DNA of 64,000 nucleotides from Balneola sp. MJW-20 (GTDB lineage: Bacteria > Bacteroidota > Rhodothermia > Balneolales > Balneolaceae), in the NCBI RefSeq assembly GCF_040811775.1, contig NZ_JBFNXW010000004.1, positions 1 through 64,000 of the forward strand. Direction: 5' to 3'. Of this stretch, positions 9,552 through 17,805 are shown piece after piece. Below the pieces are notes generated by a model. The model did no database searches. It was not told the DNA's origin and worked only from the letters and a program-made list of their open reading frames with translations. The first letter of the stretch is position 1. Every line of letters starts with the position of its first letter. Made by a program: the position numbers and the translations under genes.

Positions 9552-9989
9552 GTGGATTTTCCGGACAAAGAACCCATCATTACTTATTCTCATTATCTGC
9601 GGAGCAGGTACGGGGAGACAGACAGAATGGGTTATGTCTATTATGGTCGCTACCTCGAATACTTTGAAGTAGCCCGTACCGAAATGATCCGTTCCTATGG
9701 GATCTCTTACCGGGAAATGGAAGAATCCGGAGTCATGCTTCCCGTAATACACGCTGAACTCGAATATAAGCAGCCGGTTCTCTATGATGAAGAAATTGAG
9801 ATCAGGGTTCAGATCTTCGAAAAACCTTCTGTACGCCTCCGGACCTTTTATGAAGTCCGTTCTGAAGGGAATGATCAGCCGCATGTAACGGGAGAGGTGT
9901 CGTTGTGTTTTATGGATTCAGAGACCCGAAGACCCAGAAGAGCTCCTGAGGATTTCCTCCGGAAAATTGAGCAACATCTTAAAAAATGA
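9552..9989 (+). CDS. acyl-CoA thioesterase, YbgC/4HBT hotdog family
   Basis: About 145 residues with the hotdog-fold signature YGETDRMGYVYYGRYLEYFE, whose Asp in ETD is the expected catalytic residue, followed by the family-typical ELEYKQPVLYDEEIEI. It hydrolyses an acyl-CoA or related thioester; substrate unknown. I place the start at the GTG at 9552, one base after the accA stop. An ATG at 9528 would add eight residues and overlap accA by 23 bases. The stop overlaps the next gene by four bases. Confidence 0.85.
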   Translation: MDFPDKEPIITYSHYLRSRYGETDRMGYVYYGRYLEYFEVARTEMIRSYGISYREMEESGVMLPVIHAELEYKQPVLYDEEIEIRVQIFEKPSVRLRTFYEVRSEGNDQPHVTGEVSLCFMDSETRRPRRAPEDFLRKIEQHLKK

Positions 9990-10471
9990 TGACCGGGATC
10001 AAAAGTGTTCCTGATAACCTCAGTGTCTACTATCTATTGCTGAGTTGCACTTTGTTCCTGTTTATTGCTGCACTGGGGCCCGGCTTGTACCACGCGGATA
10101 TTAGTCAGCTTACTGCTGCACACTATAGTCTCTTTGCTCATTTATGCCATCAGGATCCTGCAAGGACTTTTGTATTCATGGGTGAACCTATGGCGGTTTG
10201 TTCAAGATGTATCGGGATCTATATAGGGGCATTTTCTGCGACGATACTTCTGCCGGTGCTTAGCCTGATTCCTGAGATCAAAAAAAAGTGGGAATTATAC
10301 CTGTTTGGCTTTGCCACAGTATTAAATTTTATAGACCTTGGGGGAAACTATATCGGGATCTGGACGAATACACTTTATTCCCGGTTAGTTTTAGGGATAC
10401 TTTTTGGTTTGGCAAGCATAACCCTGCTGAACAGGACCTTTTTTAAATCAAAAAATACGGAGATATCGTGA
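9986..10471 (+). CDS. DUF2085 family membrane protein
   Basis: 161 residues with about four membrane segments and the DUF2085 hallmark HLCHQDPARTFVFMGEPM followed by CSRCIGIYIG. Its conserved Cys and His residues lie next to membrane helices and could bind a metal, but no function is established. It overlaps the thioesterase before it and the DUF4199 gene after it by four bases or less, so it is translated as part of the accA-to-epimerase run. Confidence 0.8.
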   Translation: MMTGIKSVPDNLSVYYLLLSCTLFLFIAALGPGLYHADISQLTAAHYSLFAHLCHQDPARTFVFMGEPMAVCSRCIGIYIGAFSATILLPVLSLIPEIKKKWELYLFGFATVLNFIDLGGNYIGIWTNTLYSRLVLGILFGLASITLLNRTFFKSKNTEIS

Positions 10472-11019
10472 TGGACAACGAACAAGGATATCCTTCTTAC
10501 TGGTCGTCAGTATTAATGGCATCGGTAATCACAGCACTTATATTTTTTATAGTTTCACTCATTGGCGGTTATTCAACGATCAACGCCGAACCAAGTGGTT
10601 CTTTGATTCAGCCTGCACAATTTATTTCAATGCTTGCATGTCTGTTCGCAGCAGTGGGTGGAGTATTTGCAAACTGGCATTATGCGCGCGGAAACGATCT
10701 TACCTATAAGATCGGGAAAGGAGCTCTCCTGGGATTGCTCACCGGTGTAATTGCAGCGATTATCTCCGTGATATTAGGATTGATATGGGAGGTGATTGAC
10801 CCTGCTTATGCCCAGAATGTGATGGATGCCACGATCGCAAATTTTGAGGCTATGCCAAATATGACCCAGGAAATGATCGAGCAGACCCGTCAGCAGATGG
10901 AGTTTGCTGAAACTCCCTTAGGACTGTTAGTTTCAGCAGGAACAGCAGCCATCATGCTTGGTATCGTAAACGTTGTGTCCGGACTTATTGGCGCAAAAAT
11001 ATTCGCATCTGAAGAATAA
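10471..11019 (+). CDS. DUF4199 family membrane protein
   Basis: 182 residues with four hydrophobic segments (about 13-35, 50-70, 83-108 and 150-175) and a hydrophilic loop rich in Met, Glu and Gln between the third and fourth. This matches DUF4199 proteins common in Bacteroidota, function unknown. A CGGAG ribosome-binding site at 10458-10462 suits the ATG at 10471 better than the adjoining GTG at 10468. Confidence 0.72.
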   Translation: MDNEQGYPSYWSSVLMASVITALIFFIVSLIGGYSTINAEPSGSLIQPAQFISMLACLFAAVGGVFANWHYARGNDLTYKIGKGALLGLLTGVIAAIISVILGLIWEVIDPAYAQNVMDATIANFEAMPNMTQEMIEQTRQQMEFAETPLGLLVSAGTAAIMLGIVNVVSGLIGAKIFASEE

Positions 11020-11028
11020 ATCTTATAC

Positions 11029-11991
11029 ATGGAAAAAACACAGCCGCAGGAAAATCATCCTGAGTACGAAGAAATAAGATCATCACAGTCGGAATCATCA
11101 CTTCAATTGCCCTGGGTTGAGCGGAATGGGTTCCCCCATTGGGTAATGGCGGTGGTTTGGGTATTTGTTGCCCTCATTGCATTCAATATAGTAGGAGCTA
11201 TAGTAGGAGTTATAGGTATTCTGGCTACAACCGACAGTGTCGATCCTGCTCTGATAGCTGAACAATTATCTTCTAACTTTGATATTCTTTTTCTGGCAAA
11301 TACCTCAGGGCAGATACTGGTGATGGCTCTGGCGACCTTGCTGGTAGTGAAATTGCATGCAGTAAAAGGCAGGCGAAAGCAGTTCCTGAGAATGCAGACT
11401 TCACCCAATGTCTGGAAGATCACCGGTCTGGCTGCATTGCTGTTTGTTATTGCTCAGCCCACGATCCTATTTCTGGGCTGGCTGAATTCTTTCCTTCCAG
11501 CCCCGGAATTTATGGCTGAAATGCAGGAGACCATGGCTGAAATGATCTCCTCATTCCTGAAAACCGATAACGCTCTGTTACTGGGTGTATTCCATATAGG
11601 TGTGGTTCCTGCGATCTGCGAAGAGATCATGTATCGCGGGTATGTAATGAGAGCCCTTGAAAAAAGCTGGGGAATTACTGCTGCGATCCTGATTTCCGGT
11701 TTTATATTCGGAGCATATCACCTGCAGATTACGAATCTTCTTCCCCTGGCAACACTGGGTATATTTATGGCCTACGTGACCTATCTCTCTGATAGTCTCA
11801 TCCCGGCTATCGTTGCTCACTTTATCAATAACGGGGGACAGGTCATCGCCAGCAACTTCTACCCTGAAATGCTGGATGAACAGGTAAGCCCTGATATGGA
11901 ACTACCCTGGCTGCTGATCGTTCTCAGCGTGATTTTGACTTCTGCATTACTATATTACATGAAGTCTCAAAAAAATCCGGAGCAGTCATGA
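11029..11991 (+). CDS. CPBP-family intramembrane metalloprotease
   Basis: 320 residues, with a polar N-terminus and seven or so membrane helices. The Abi/CAAX motifs are in order: motif 1 CEEIMYRGYVMRALE, motif 2 FGAYHLQ and motif 3 AHFINNG, supplying the glutamates and histidines of the metal site. Family members process prenylated or membrane substrates, or act in bacteriocin self-immunity; here the housekeeping neighbours argue against a bacteriocin role. It starts nine bases after the DUF4199 gene and overlaps the DUF2007 gene by four. Confidence 0.88.
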   Translation: MEKTQPQENHPEYEEIRSSQSESSLQLPWVERNGFPHWVMAVVWVFVALIAFNIVGAIVGVIGILATTDSVDPALIAEQLSSNFDILFLANTSGQILVMALATLLVVKLHAVKGRRKQFLRMQTSPNVWKITGLAALLFVIAQPTILFLGWLNSFLPAPEFMAEMQETMAEMISSFLKTDNALLLGVFHIGVVPAICEEIMYRGYVMRALEKSWGITAAILISGFIFGAYHLQITNLLPLATLGIFMAYVTYLSDSLIPAIVAHFINNGGQVIASNFYPEMLDEQVSPDMELPWLLIVLSVILTSALLYYMKSQKNPEQS

Positions 11992-12275
11992 GTATTTTTA
12001 AAGACCCTAAACCCAGCGATGTAGAGAACTGGGTCTGTGTACTGGAAGGTTCTACGAATATTGAGATCGAGATGGCAAGAAATTATCTCTCGAATCTGAA
12101 GATCCCGTCTAATATCCTGTCTAAAAGAGATTCTGCATATAACCTGAATGTGGGTGATATGGCACTGGTCTATCTTTATGTGCCGGTTGAATTCGAAAAG
12201 AAAGCCCGCAAAGCGCTGGAAACCTTACAGGACGAGAATCCTGATTTTAACCCGGAAGGCGAAACGGAGGACTGA
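11988..12275 (+). CDS. DUF2007 family small protein
   Basis: 95 residues, resembling the DUF2007 putative signal-transducing proteins: an N-terminal strand-helix unit NWVCVLEGSTNIEIEMARNY, then a region ending in YLYVPVEFEKKARKALE. This is a small ferredoxin-like fold found fused to or beside membrane enzymes. No enzyme motif is seen. It sits between the CPBP protease and cdsA in the same overlapping run. Confidence 0.7.
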   Translation: MSIFKDPKPSDVENWVCVLEGSTNIEIEMARNYLSNLKIPSNILSKRDSAYNLNVGDMALVYLYVPVEFEKKARKALETLQDENPDFNPEGETED

Positions 12276-12276
12276 T

Positions 12277-13098
12277 TTGAACGAGCTTCTCAAAAGAGTG
12301 CTGTTCGCTGTTCCTGCTGCTGCTATATTTTTATACCTGACCTGGCTGGGCGAGTGGTACTTCAATAGTGTGGTCATACTGATCGGATTATTTATTGTTC
12401 AGGAATTAATGCGACTCCTGGACAAAGCAGGGAGCCCGGCTGATCCTTATTTCCCTTATACCATCGGGATGTGGATCATGTTATTCCCGGTACTTTCCTA
12501 CAGGTTTGAGATCCTGATTGTCATCTTTTTATTGTTTGCCGTGGTTCAGACCTTCACTCAGACTGAGGATGCAATAGATCGACTCAGCAGTACTTTTTTT
12601 GCAGGGGCCTATTCCTCCTTCGGTTTACTTTCCCTTATGCTGGTCCGTTCTGTCAGCGATAATGAGACCGGTTTTTTTCTTACGGTTTCAATTCTTTTGA
12701 TGGTATGGGGAACCGACATCTTTGCGTATTTCGGTGGCAAGACCTTCGGTAAGCACAAACTGGCCCCGGAGATCAGTCCTAACAAAACCTGGGAAGGATT
12801 TTTTTCAGGCTTTATAGGTTCTTTTATCGGTCTGGGAATAATGTTTTTGATCCATCCGGAACAGGCTCCCCTGCCGCTTGCCTTTTGTGTACCCTGGATT
12901 GTACTGGTAGCATCACTGGGACCGGTTGGAGATCTCCTGGAAAGTAAGATCAAAAGAAAGGCCGGAGTAAAGGACTCATCACATATTCTGCCGGGGCACG
13001 GTGGATTTTTTGACCGTTTCGATGCCTTATTGCTTGCTGCGCCGGCGTCCTATCTGTTTCTGAAATTTATGGAGATCATGGGTTATGTCTCATTTTGA
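12277..13098 (+). CDS. cdsA: phosphatidate cytidylyltransferase
   Basis: 273 residues, eight membrane helices, and the complete CDS family signature near the C-terminus: ESKIKRKAGVKDSSHILPGH followed by GGFFDRFD. It makes CDP-diacylglycerol from phosphatidate and CTP at the inner membrane, feeding all phospholipid synthesis. The start is TTG at 12277, chosen because a strong GGAGG at 12266-12270 sits six bases before it and it follows the upstream stop by one base; the longer open frame back to 12148 only shadows the DUF2007 gene. It overlaps the epimerase gene by 14 bases. Confidence 0.95.
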   Translation: MNELLKRVLFAVPAAAIFLYLTWLGEWYFNSVVILIGLFIVQELMRLLDKAGSPADPYFPYTIGMWIMLFPVLSYRFEILIVIFLLFAVVQTFTQTEDAIDRLSSTFFAGAYSSFGLLSLMLVRSVSDNETGFFLTVSILLMVWGTDIFAYFGGKTFGKHKLAPEISPNKTWEGFFSGFIGSFIGLGIMFLIHPEQAPLPLAFCVPWIVLVASLGPVGDLLESKIKRKAGVKDSSHILPGHGGFFDRFDALLLAAPASYLFLKFMEIMGYVSF

Positions 13099-14137
13099 GA
13101 TCCGTAAATACGCCTTTGATCTCAGACTCCGTAATGTATTTACTATCTCCCGAAGTTCGCGAAGTAATCAATCCAACATATTTGTTGCCTTGAACCGGGA
13201 CGGCACAACGGGTTTCGGAGAAGCAGGTCCCAATACCCGCTATGGAGAAACCGCTGATATCGTAATTGGCTATCTGGAAAAAGTACAGGATGTAGTAAAT
13301 AGGGTAAATACGGCAGAAGAAATTCAGCCGGCGCTAGACGATGCTGAACAAAAGGCCGGAATTGAACCGGTTTATTCAGCCAGACTCGCATTGGAAATGG
13401 CATATCTGGATTGGTGGGCCAGGTCTCAAGAAAAGAGCCTGGTTGAACTCTGGAATATAAATAAAAAAACCACTCCGGTGACCAGTTACACCATCGGGAT
13501 CGATGAGATAGCAGTTATGCAGCAGAAGATCCGGGAAGCGGATGAATATCCTTTATACAAGATTAAACTTGGAACCGACCATGACCGGGAGATTATAAAA
13601 GCGATCCGGCAAGTAACGGATAAACCTCTCAGAATAGATGCTAATGAAGGGTGGAAAGACCTGGATACATCTAAAAGAGAGATTGAATTTCTGCACAAGC
13701 AGAATGTAGAATTGGTAGAACAACCCATGCCGGCTTCCATGAACCGGAAGCTGCAGGATCTCAAAAAATGGTCTCCGCTCCCTCTGGCTGCCGATGAAAG
13801 CTTTACCGGTCGTGAATCATTGGAAGAGGTGGCTGATTCCTTTGATGTGATCAACATAAAACTAAATAAAATAGGTAGCGTGATCCGGAGTCGTGAAAAA
13901 CTGAAGGAGGCTCATGCTCTGGGGCTGCAGGTTATGATCGGTTGCATGATCGAAAGCAGTATGGCGATCAGTGCCGGTGCCCATGTAGCTCTGGAAGCGG
14001 AGTATGCGGACTTGGATGGCCACCTGCTCATCACTAATGATCCGTTTTCCGGGCTCGAATTGACCGAAGACAAGAGACTGAAATTCAACGGGAAAGCAGG
14101 ATTCGGAGTGGTGCCGAATGAATCCACTCCTTTTTAA
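13085..14137 (+). CDS. dipeptide epimerase (L-Ala-D/L-Glu epimerase-like, enolase superfamily)
   Basis: 350 residues of the muconate-lactonizing/mandelate-racemase type. Catalytic features seen are the KxK pair in YKIKLG, metal ligands in RIDANEGW, LVEQP and LAADES, and the second acid/base lysine in INIKLNKIGS; the DLDGHLLI close is typical of dipeptide epimerases. It probably inverts L-Ala-D-Glu from recycled murein peptides so they can be degraded. The 14-base overlap with cdsA implies co-translation. Confidence 0.87.
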   Translation: MSHFEIRKYAFDLRLRNVFTISRSSRSNQSNIFVALNRDGTTGFGEAGPNTRYGETADIVIGYLEKVQDVVNRVNTAEEIQPALDDAEQKAGIEPVYSARLALEMAYLDWWARSQEKSLVELWNINKKTTPVTSYTIGIDEIAVMQQKIREADEYPLYKIKLGTDHDREIIKAIRQVTDKPLRIDANEGWKDLDTSKREIEFLHKQNVELVEQPMPASMNRKLQDLKKWSPLPLAADESFTGRESLEEVADSFDVINIKLNKIGSVIRSREKLKEAHALGLQVMIGCMIESSMAISAGAHVALEAEYADLDGHLLITNDPFSGLELTEDKRLKFNGKAGFGVVPNESTPF

Positions 14138-14164
14138 TGTTCTGCTAAAAAAAGACCGAATGCT

Positions 14165-15061
14165 ATGAATATACTGATCACCGGCGGTACCGGATTTGTA
14201 GGCGAAGAACTGCGGGCACAATTGCTCAAAAAAAGACATGAACTGATCATCATTACACGCTCTGCCTCAAAATATGAGGATGAGAATGCACGAAATCAGC
14301 GTTTTATTGGCTGGGAAGATGATCTGGTCACCGAGATGGAAAATGCTGACGTGGTGATAAACCTGGCCGGCGAGAATATCTTTGGTCAGCGCTGGACCGA
14401 AGAGGTCAAAAAAAGGATCATGGACAGCCGGGTGGAGACCACTAAAAAGCTGGTTGATGCCATGAGAGATGCGGAAAATCCTCCTAAAGTTTTTATATCC
14501 GCCTCAGCTTCCGGGATCTACGGGGACCGGGCCGATGATATCCTTACCGAAGAGGAACCGGCTTCAGATGATTTCCTGGCCGAGGTTTGTGTGAACTGGG
14601 AAGCTGCGGCTGCGCCTGCCCGCGAATTTGGGGTCAGAGTAGTTCATCCGCGAATTGGTATCGTACTGGAGAAAGGAGGAGGGGCGCTGGAAAAAATGAT
14701 CACTCCCTTTAATTTAGGAGTTGGCGGACCGGTAGGTAACGGAAAACAGTATATGAGCTGGATACATCGCACGGACCTTTGCGAAGCCCTTTGGTTTCCG
14801 GTAGAACATGAAGACCTGGATGGTGCTTATAATGTCTGTGCACCAAATCCGGTGGATATGAACGAGTTTGCCGAAACGCTGGCAGATGTAATGAACCGGC
14901 CAAACCTTTTCAGGGTACCTCGTTTCGCTTTGGATATTCTCTACGGAGAAGCCTCTAAGCCGATCATGGACAGCATCCGGATGCAGCCTAAAAAGCTGCA
15001 GGTTGCAGGGTTTGAATTCAGATTCGAAGACCTCAAAGAAGCTCTGGCGGATATTATCTGA
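14165..15061 (+). CDS. TIGR01777-family NAD(P)-dependent epimerase (YfcH-like)
   Basis: 298 residues of an extended short-chain dehydrogenase. The nucleotide-binding loop is ITGGTGFVG at residues 4-12, followed by NLAGENIFGQRW, the SASGIYG region carrying the active-site Tyr, and MSWIHRTDL, all diagnostic of this family. The DUF1731 C-terminus (residues about 250-297) is present. Substrate unknown. It lies 27 bases after the dipeptide epimerase and converges on the lipoprotein gene. Confidence 0.88.
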   Translation: MNILITGGTGFVGEELRAQLLKKRHELIIITRSASKYEDENARNQRFIGWEDDLVTEMENADVVINLAGENIFGQRWTEEVKKRIMDSRVETTKKLVDAMRDAENPPKVFISASASGIYGDRADDILTEEEPASDDFLAEVCVNWEAAAAPAREFGVRVVHPRIGIVLEKGGGALEKMITPFNLGVGGPVGNGKQYMSWIHRTDLCEALWFPVEHEDLDGAYNVCAPNPVDMNEFAETLADVMNRPNLFRVPRFALDILYGEASKPIMDSIRMQPKKLQVAGFEFRFEDLKEALADII

Positions 15062-15067
15062 TAAATA

Positions 15068-17701
15068 TCATTCTTCTGCTCTGGAAATAGTCCAGCAGCG
15101 GAGCCCTTCTCTGGTCTGAGCGATCAGTTCTTTGAGTCCGTCTCCGTTAAGGTCAGTAACCAGCGGGAATTTCATGCCTGAAGTCGGAATGTCATAAATG
15201 CGCTCATCCGTAAGGACTTCCCAGGCAAACAGCCGTCCGAAATCACCTAATGCCATCAATTCTCTAACCTGATCGCTGTTGATGTCAGTAATCGCAGGAA
15301 GAAAGGTTCCTGAAGCAGGTTGTCCCAGGCTTTGAGTAAAACGGAGTTCTCCTCTTTCATTATAGAGAAAGACTGAGCCGTTGAGGCTCTGAGTACTGAT
15401 AAGATCTTCCCGGTAGAACTGAGTGCTGTCCTTGAGTAATACACTTTCCTGAAGTCCGGCGCCCATCAGCTCATTATTAGATATGTAAAGGGCTCTTACA
15501 GAAACCGAATCATCATTCATCTGCATGGAAAGGGAGTCAGATAACATGTGAACCGTTCCTATAGAATAAAGATATCCGTCGGCGGCTGTTCCAAGAACCT
15601 GATTGCTCATAGCCAGTGGAGAACCGGTAAAACGTGCGTTTATAAATTTAGGATATCCGGGACGAACGGCACCGTTTCTCAGCCAGCTGTGCATAGTATT
15701 CTGTGACGTGGCCCATACCGACCATGTGCCATCTACCATGGCGAAAGCCGGTTTCTCCGTTATAAAAGCATTCACGGTCTGAGGCCAGCCGGATACATTT
15801 TCACCCCTTGCATTCAGGAGGTTGAGAGTACGGTCTTCGGTAGCTACCAGGATCTCCGGAACCCCGTTACGCAGTACATCCGTAACTACCACTGGCGCAG
15901 TTATTGCCGAAGGCATAGTGATCGGGAAATTCGGAAGTAAGGTTCCATTGTTGTTCCAGGCATAGATCTTATTACCTGCTGCGATCATGATCACTGGCTG
16001 GCCGTTTCCGTACCAGTCATAGATCACCGGGCTGCCCAGTGGGACATCATTCCCGGTTCGAGTCTGCAGTGCAATTGTCCCATCGGATGCCAGGGCAATG
16101 ACACGCCCTTCATCAGTTGCAAAAATGATCTCTTCAGAAGAGCTTCCGACCAGGTTGCTTAATACCGGTGTTCCGGTTATTTCAGCATTGCTTAATGGAA
16201 GCACCCAGAGTTCTTCATAGGGCAGACTGGAGCCCTCTTTTTTGAAAGAACGGATCCGGGTCTGAACCCTGTCATCTTCTGCCTGCATCGTGATAGAGAG
16301 AATATTAAAACGATTCAGTAATCCTCCTGCCACACTATTCGTCTTAAGATACGGCCGAAGGAATTGCAGAAAGTTTGCCGATTGTACCCATACGAAGCCG
16401 CTTACCTCGTCCGGCAGCTGCTCTCTTACCGAAGCATAGGTTTCGTCATAGTAAATGATTCTTCGGCCATTACGATCTGCTGTTACACTTTCCGCGACTC
16501 CTCTTCGCTTTGCAATGACCACTACGTTATTGGATACGTCCAGATAAAAGTCTCTGAAATCACAAAGGTCAGATCCTATCATTCGCCCTAATACCGAACT
16601 GCTGACCTGGTAACTGGACCCTTCAATGGTGATAGCTCCGTCACGGGTCAGTCGGTTGATAAGGCTCCTGAATTTGCCCATATCAGAGATCTTTCTCATA
16701 TAAAGATACTCCCCGGTTGAAAGTACCCCGGACTCAGGGAAAGCTTCGATCGCAAATTTTTCTCCTAGTGAACCGGCCAGCTCCCGGTAAAACTCATTGT
16801 CATTGAGTAACATGCTGTCCAGACTGCTGGGGTTGACTACTTCACCCGGAGGAGCGAGATAGGGTTTTTGTCTTAGAATCGCGAAAGCAGCTGCGTTTCC
16901 CGCAATATACCGATCCAGTTCGATTTCGGCATTTGAGGTGGAAAAGGCTTTAACCAGTTCGGAACTGCTGTCAGGGTTTACCGGAATACTTCCATCCAGC
17001 TGAATTCTGCCCAGGGTGTCAGAAGGAAGAGTGCTGCGGAAAAAAGAAGGAAAAGTGCCGTTTAATGAATTCATTACGGATGGCCGGTAAATAACTTCCG
17101 CAAGTTGCTCGACCCAGCGGTCTACTTCAGGAGTATTCACAATGATGGTACCGGGAAGAGGTTCTTCGGTGAGCTTTACAGCAGGATATTCTTCCACTAC
17201 TGTTCTTAGTGATTGTTCTATAGCGAAACTGGATTCTGAAAGTACCAGCCAGTCACCAACCTGTGTGGCAAAGGTTATACTGTTATTCAGGAATAACTTG
17301 TAGATCGTATTCCCCTTATAAGAATAATTGGTCTGAGTAAAGGGTTGGAGAAAGAGTCTGGACCAGTCTGAAATAGCAGTGCCGGAAGTCCGGTATACCC
17401 ATAAAAGATCAGAAGTAGTGGAGGTTACCGGAAACAGTGAGATACTGTTCAGTTCAAGTGCTGCTGGAATGGAATCAGTGATCGCAGTGACCTGCTGAAT
17501 AGCACTTGGCGTAATATCATCCAGAATCGATACATATTCTTTGTTGAGTAAACTGTTGCTTTGTACATTGGCGTTTGGAACGATGACCATGGTAACATCG
17601 TCAGGAATAAGCTCGGTCCAGTTGTCCGCTGATGGAGAGCACCCTGAGATGACAGTCATTAAGATCAGACAGGAAAAGAATGCAGATTTTAAGTGATGCA
17701 T
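15068..17701 (-). CDS. large lipoprotein with DUF3352-like N-terminal region and C-terminal propeller
   Basis: 877 residues. The N-terminus is a lipoprotein signal with the lipobox VISGC (Cys21). Residues about 30-480 look like DUF3352-type proteins (repeated alpha/beta units such as GDWLVLSESSFAIEQSL and FAIEAFPESG). Residues about 525-875 form a propeller of FG-GAP/PQQ-like repeats (GSPVIYDWYGNGQPVIM, APVVVTDVLRNGVPEILVAT, FPLVTDLNGDGLKELI) with calcium-type DxNxDGxxE loops at the end. It is probably on the periplasmic or outer face. It is divergent from the BatA/VWA gene across about 104 bases that must hold both promoters. Exact role not recognised. Confidence 0.6.
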   Translation of the reverse strand: MHHLKSAFFSCLILMTVISGCSPSADNWTELIPDDVTMVIVPNANVQSNSLLNKEYVSILDDITPSAIQQVTAITDSIPAALELNSISLFPVTSTTSDLLWVYRTSGTAISDWSRLFLQPFTQTNYSYKGNTIYKLFLNNSITFATQVGDWLVLSESSFAIEQSLRTVVEEYPAVKLTEEPLPGTIIVNTPEVDRWVEQLAEVIYRPSVMNSLNGTFPSFFRSTLPSDTLGRIQLDGSIPVNPDSSSELVKAFSTSNAEIELDRYIAGNAAAFAILRQKPYLAPPGEVVNPSSLDSMLLNDNEFYRELAGSLGEKFAIEAFPESGVLSTGEYLYMRKISDMGKFRSLINRLTRDGAITIEGSSYQVSSSVLGRMIGSDLCDFRDFYLDVSNNVVVIAKRRGVAESVTADRNGRRIIYYDETYASVREQLPDEVSGFVWVQSANFLQFLRPYLKTNSVAGGLLNRFNILSITMQAEDDRVQTRIRSFKKEGSSLPYEELWVLPLSNAEITGTPVLSNLVGSSSEEIIFATDEGRVIALASDGTIALQTRTGNDVPLGSPVIYDWYGNGQPVIMIAAGNKIYAWNNNGTLLPNFPITMPSAITAPVVVTDVLRNGVPEILVATEDRTLNLLNARGENVSGWPQTVNAFITEKPAFAMVDGTWSVWATSQNTMHSWLRNGAVRPGYPKFINARFTGSPLAMSNQVLGTAADGYLYSIGTVHMLSDSLSMQMNDDSVSVRALYISNNELMGAGLQESVLLKDSTQFYREDLISTQSLNGSVFLYNERGELRFTQSLGQPASGTFLPAITDINSDQVRELMALGDFGRLFAWEVLTDERIYDIPTSGMKFPLVTDLNGDGLKELIAQTREGLRCWTISRAEE

Positions 17702-17805
17702 TTAAATTTTGTCGCTAATAATACAGTTAACCTCTTGTAATTGCTTATTCACGGTAACCTATAAAGTTCCGTAATGACTGCAAAGGTAACATTTTTGAGT
17801 CGTAA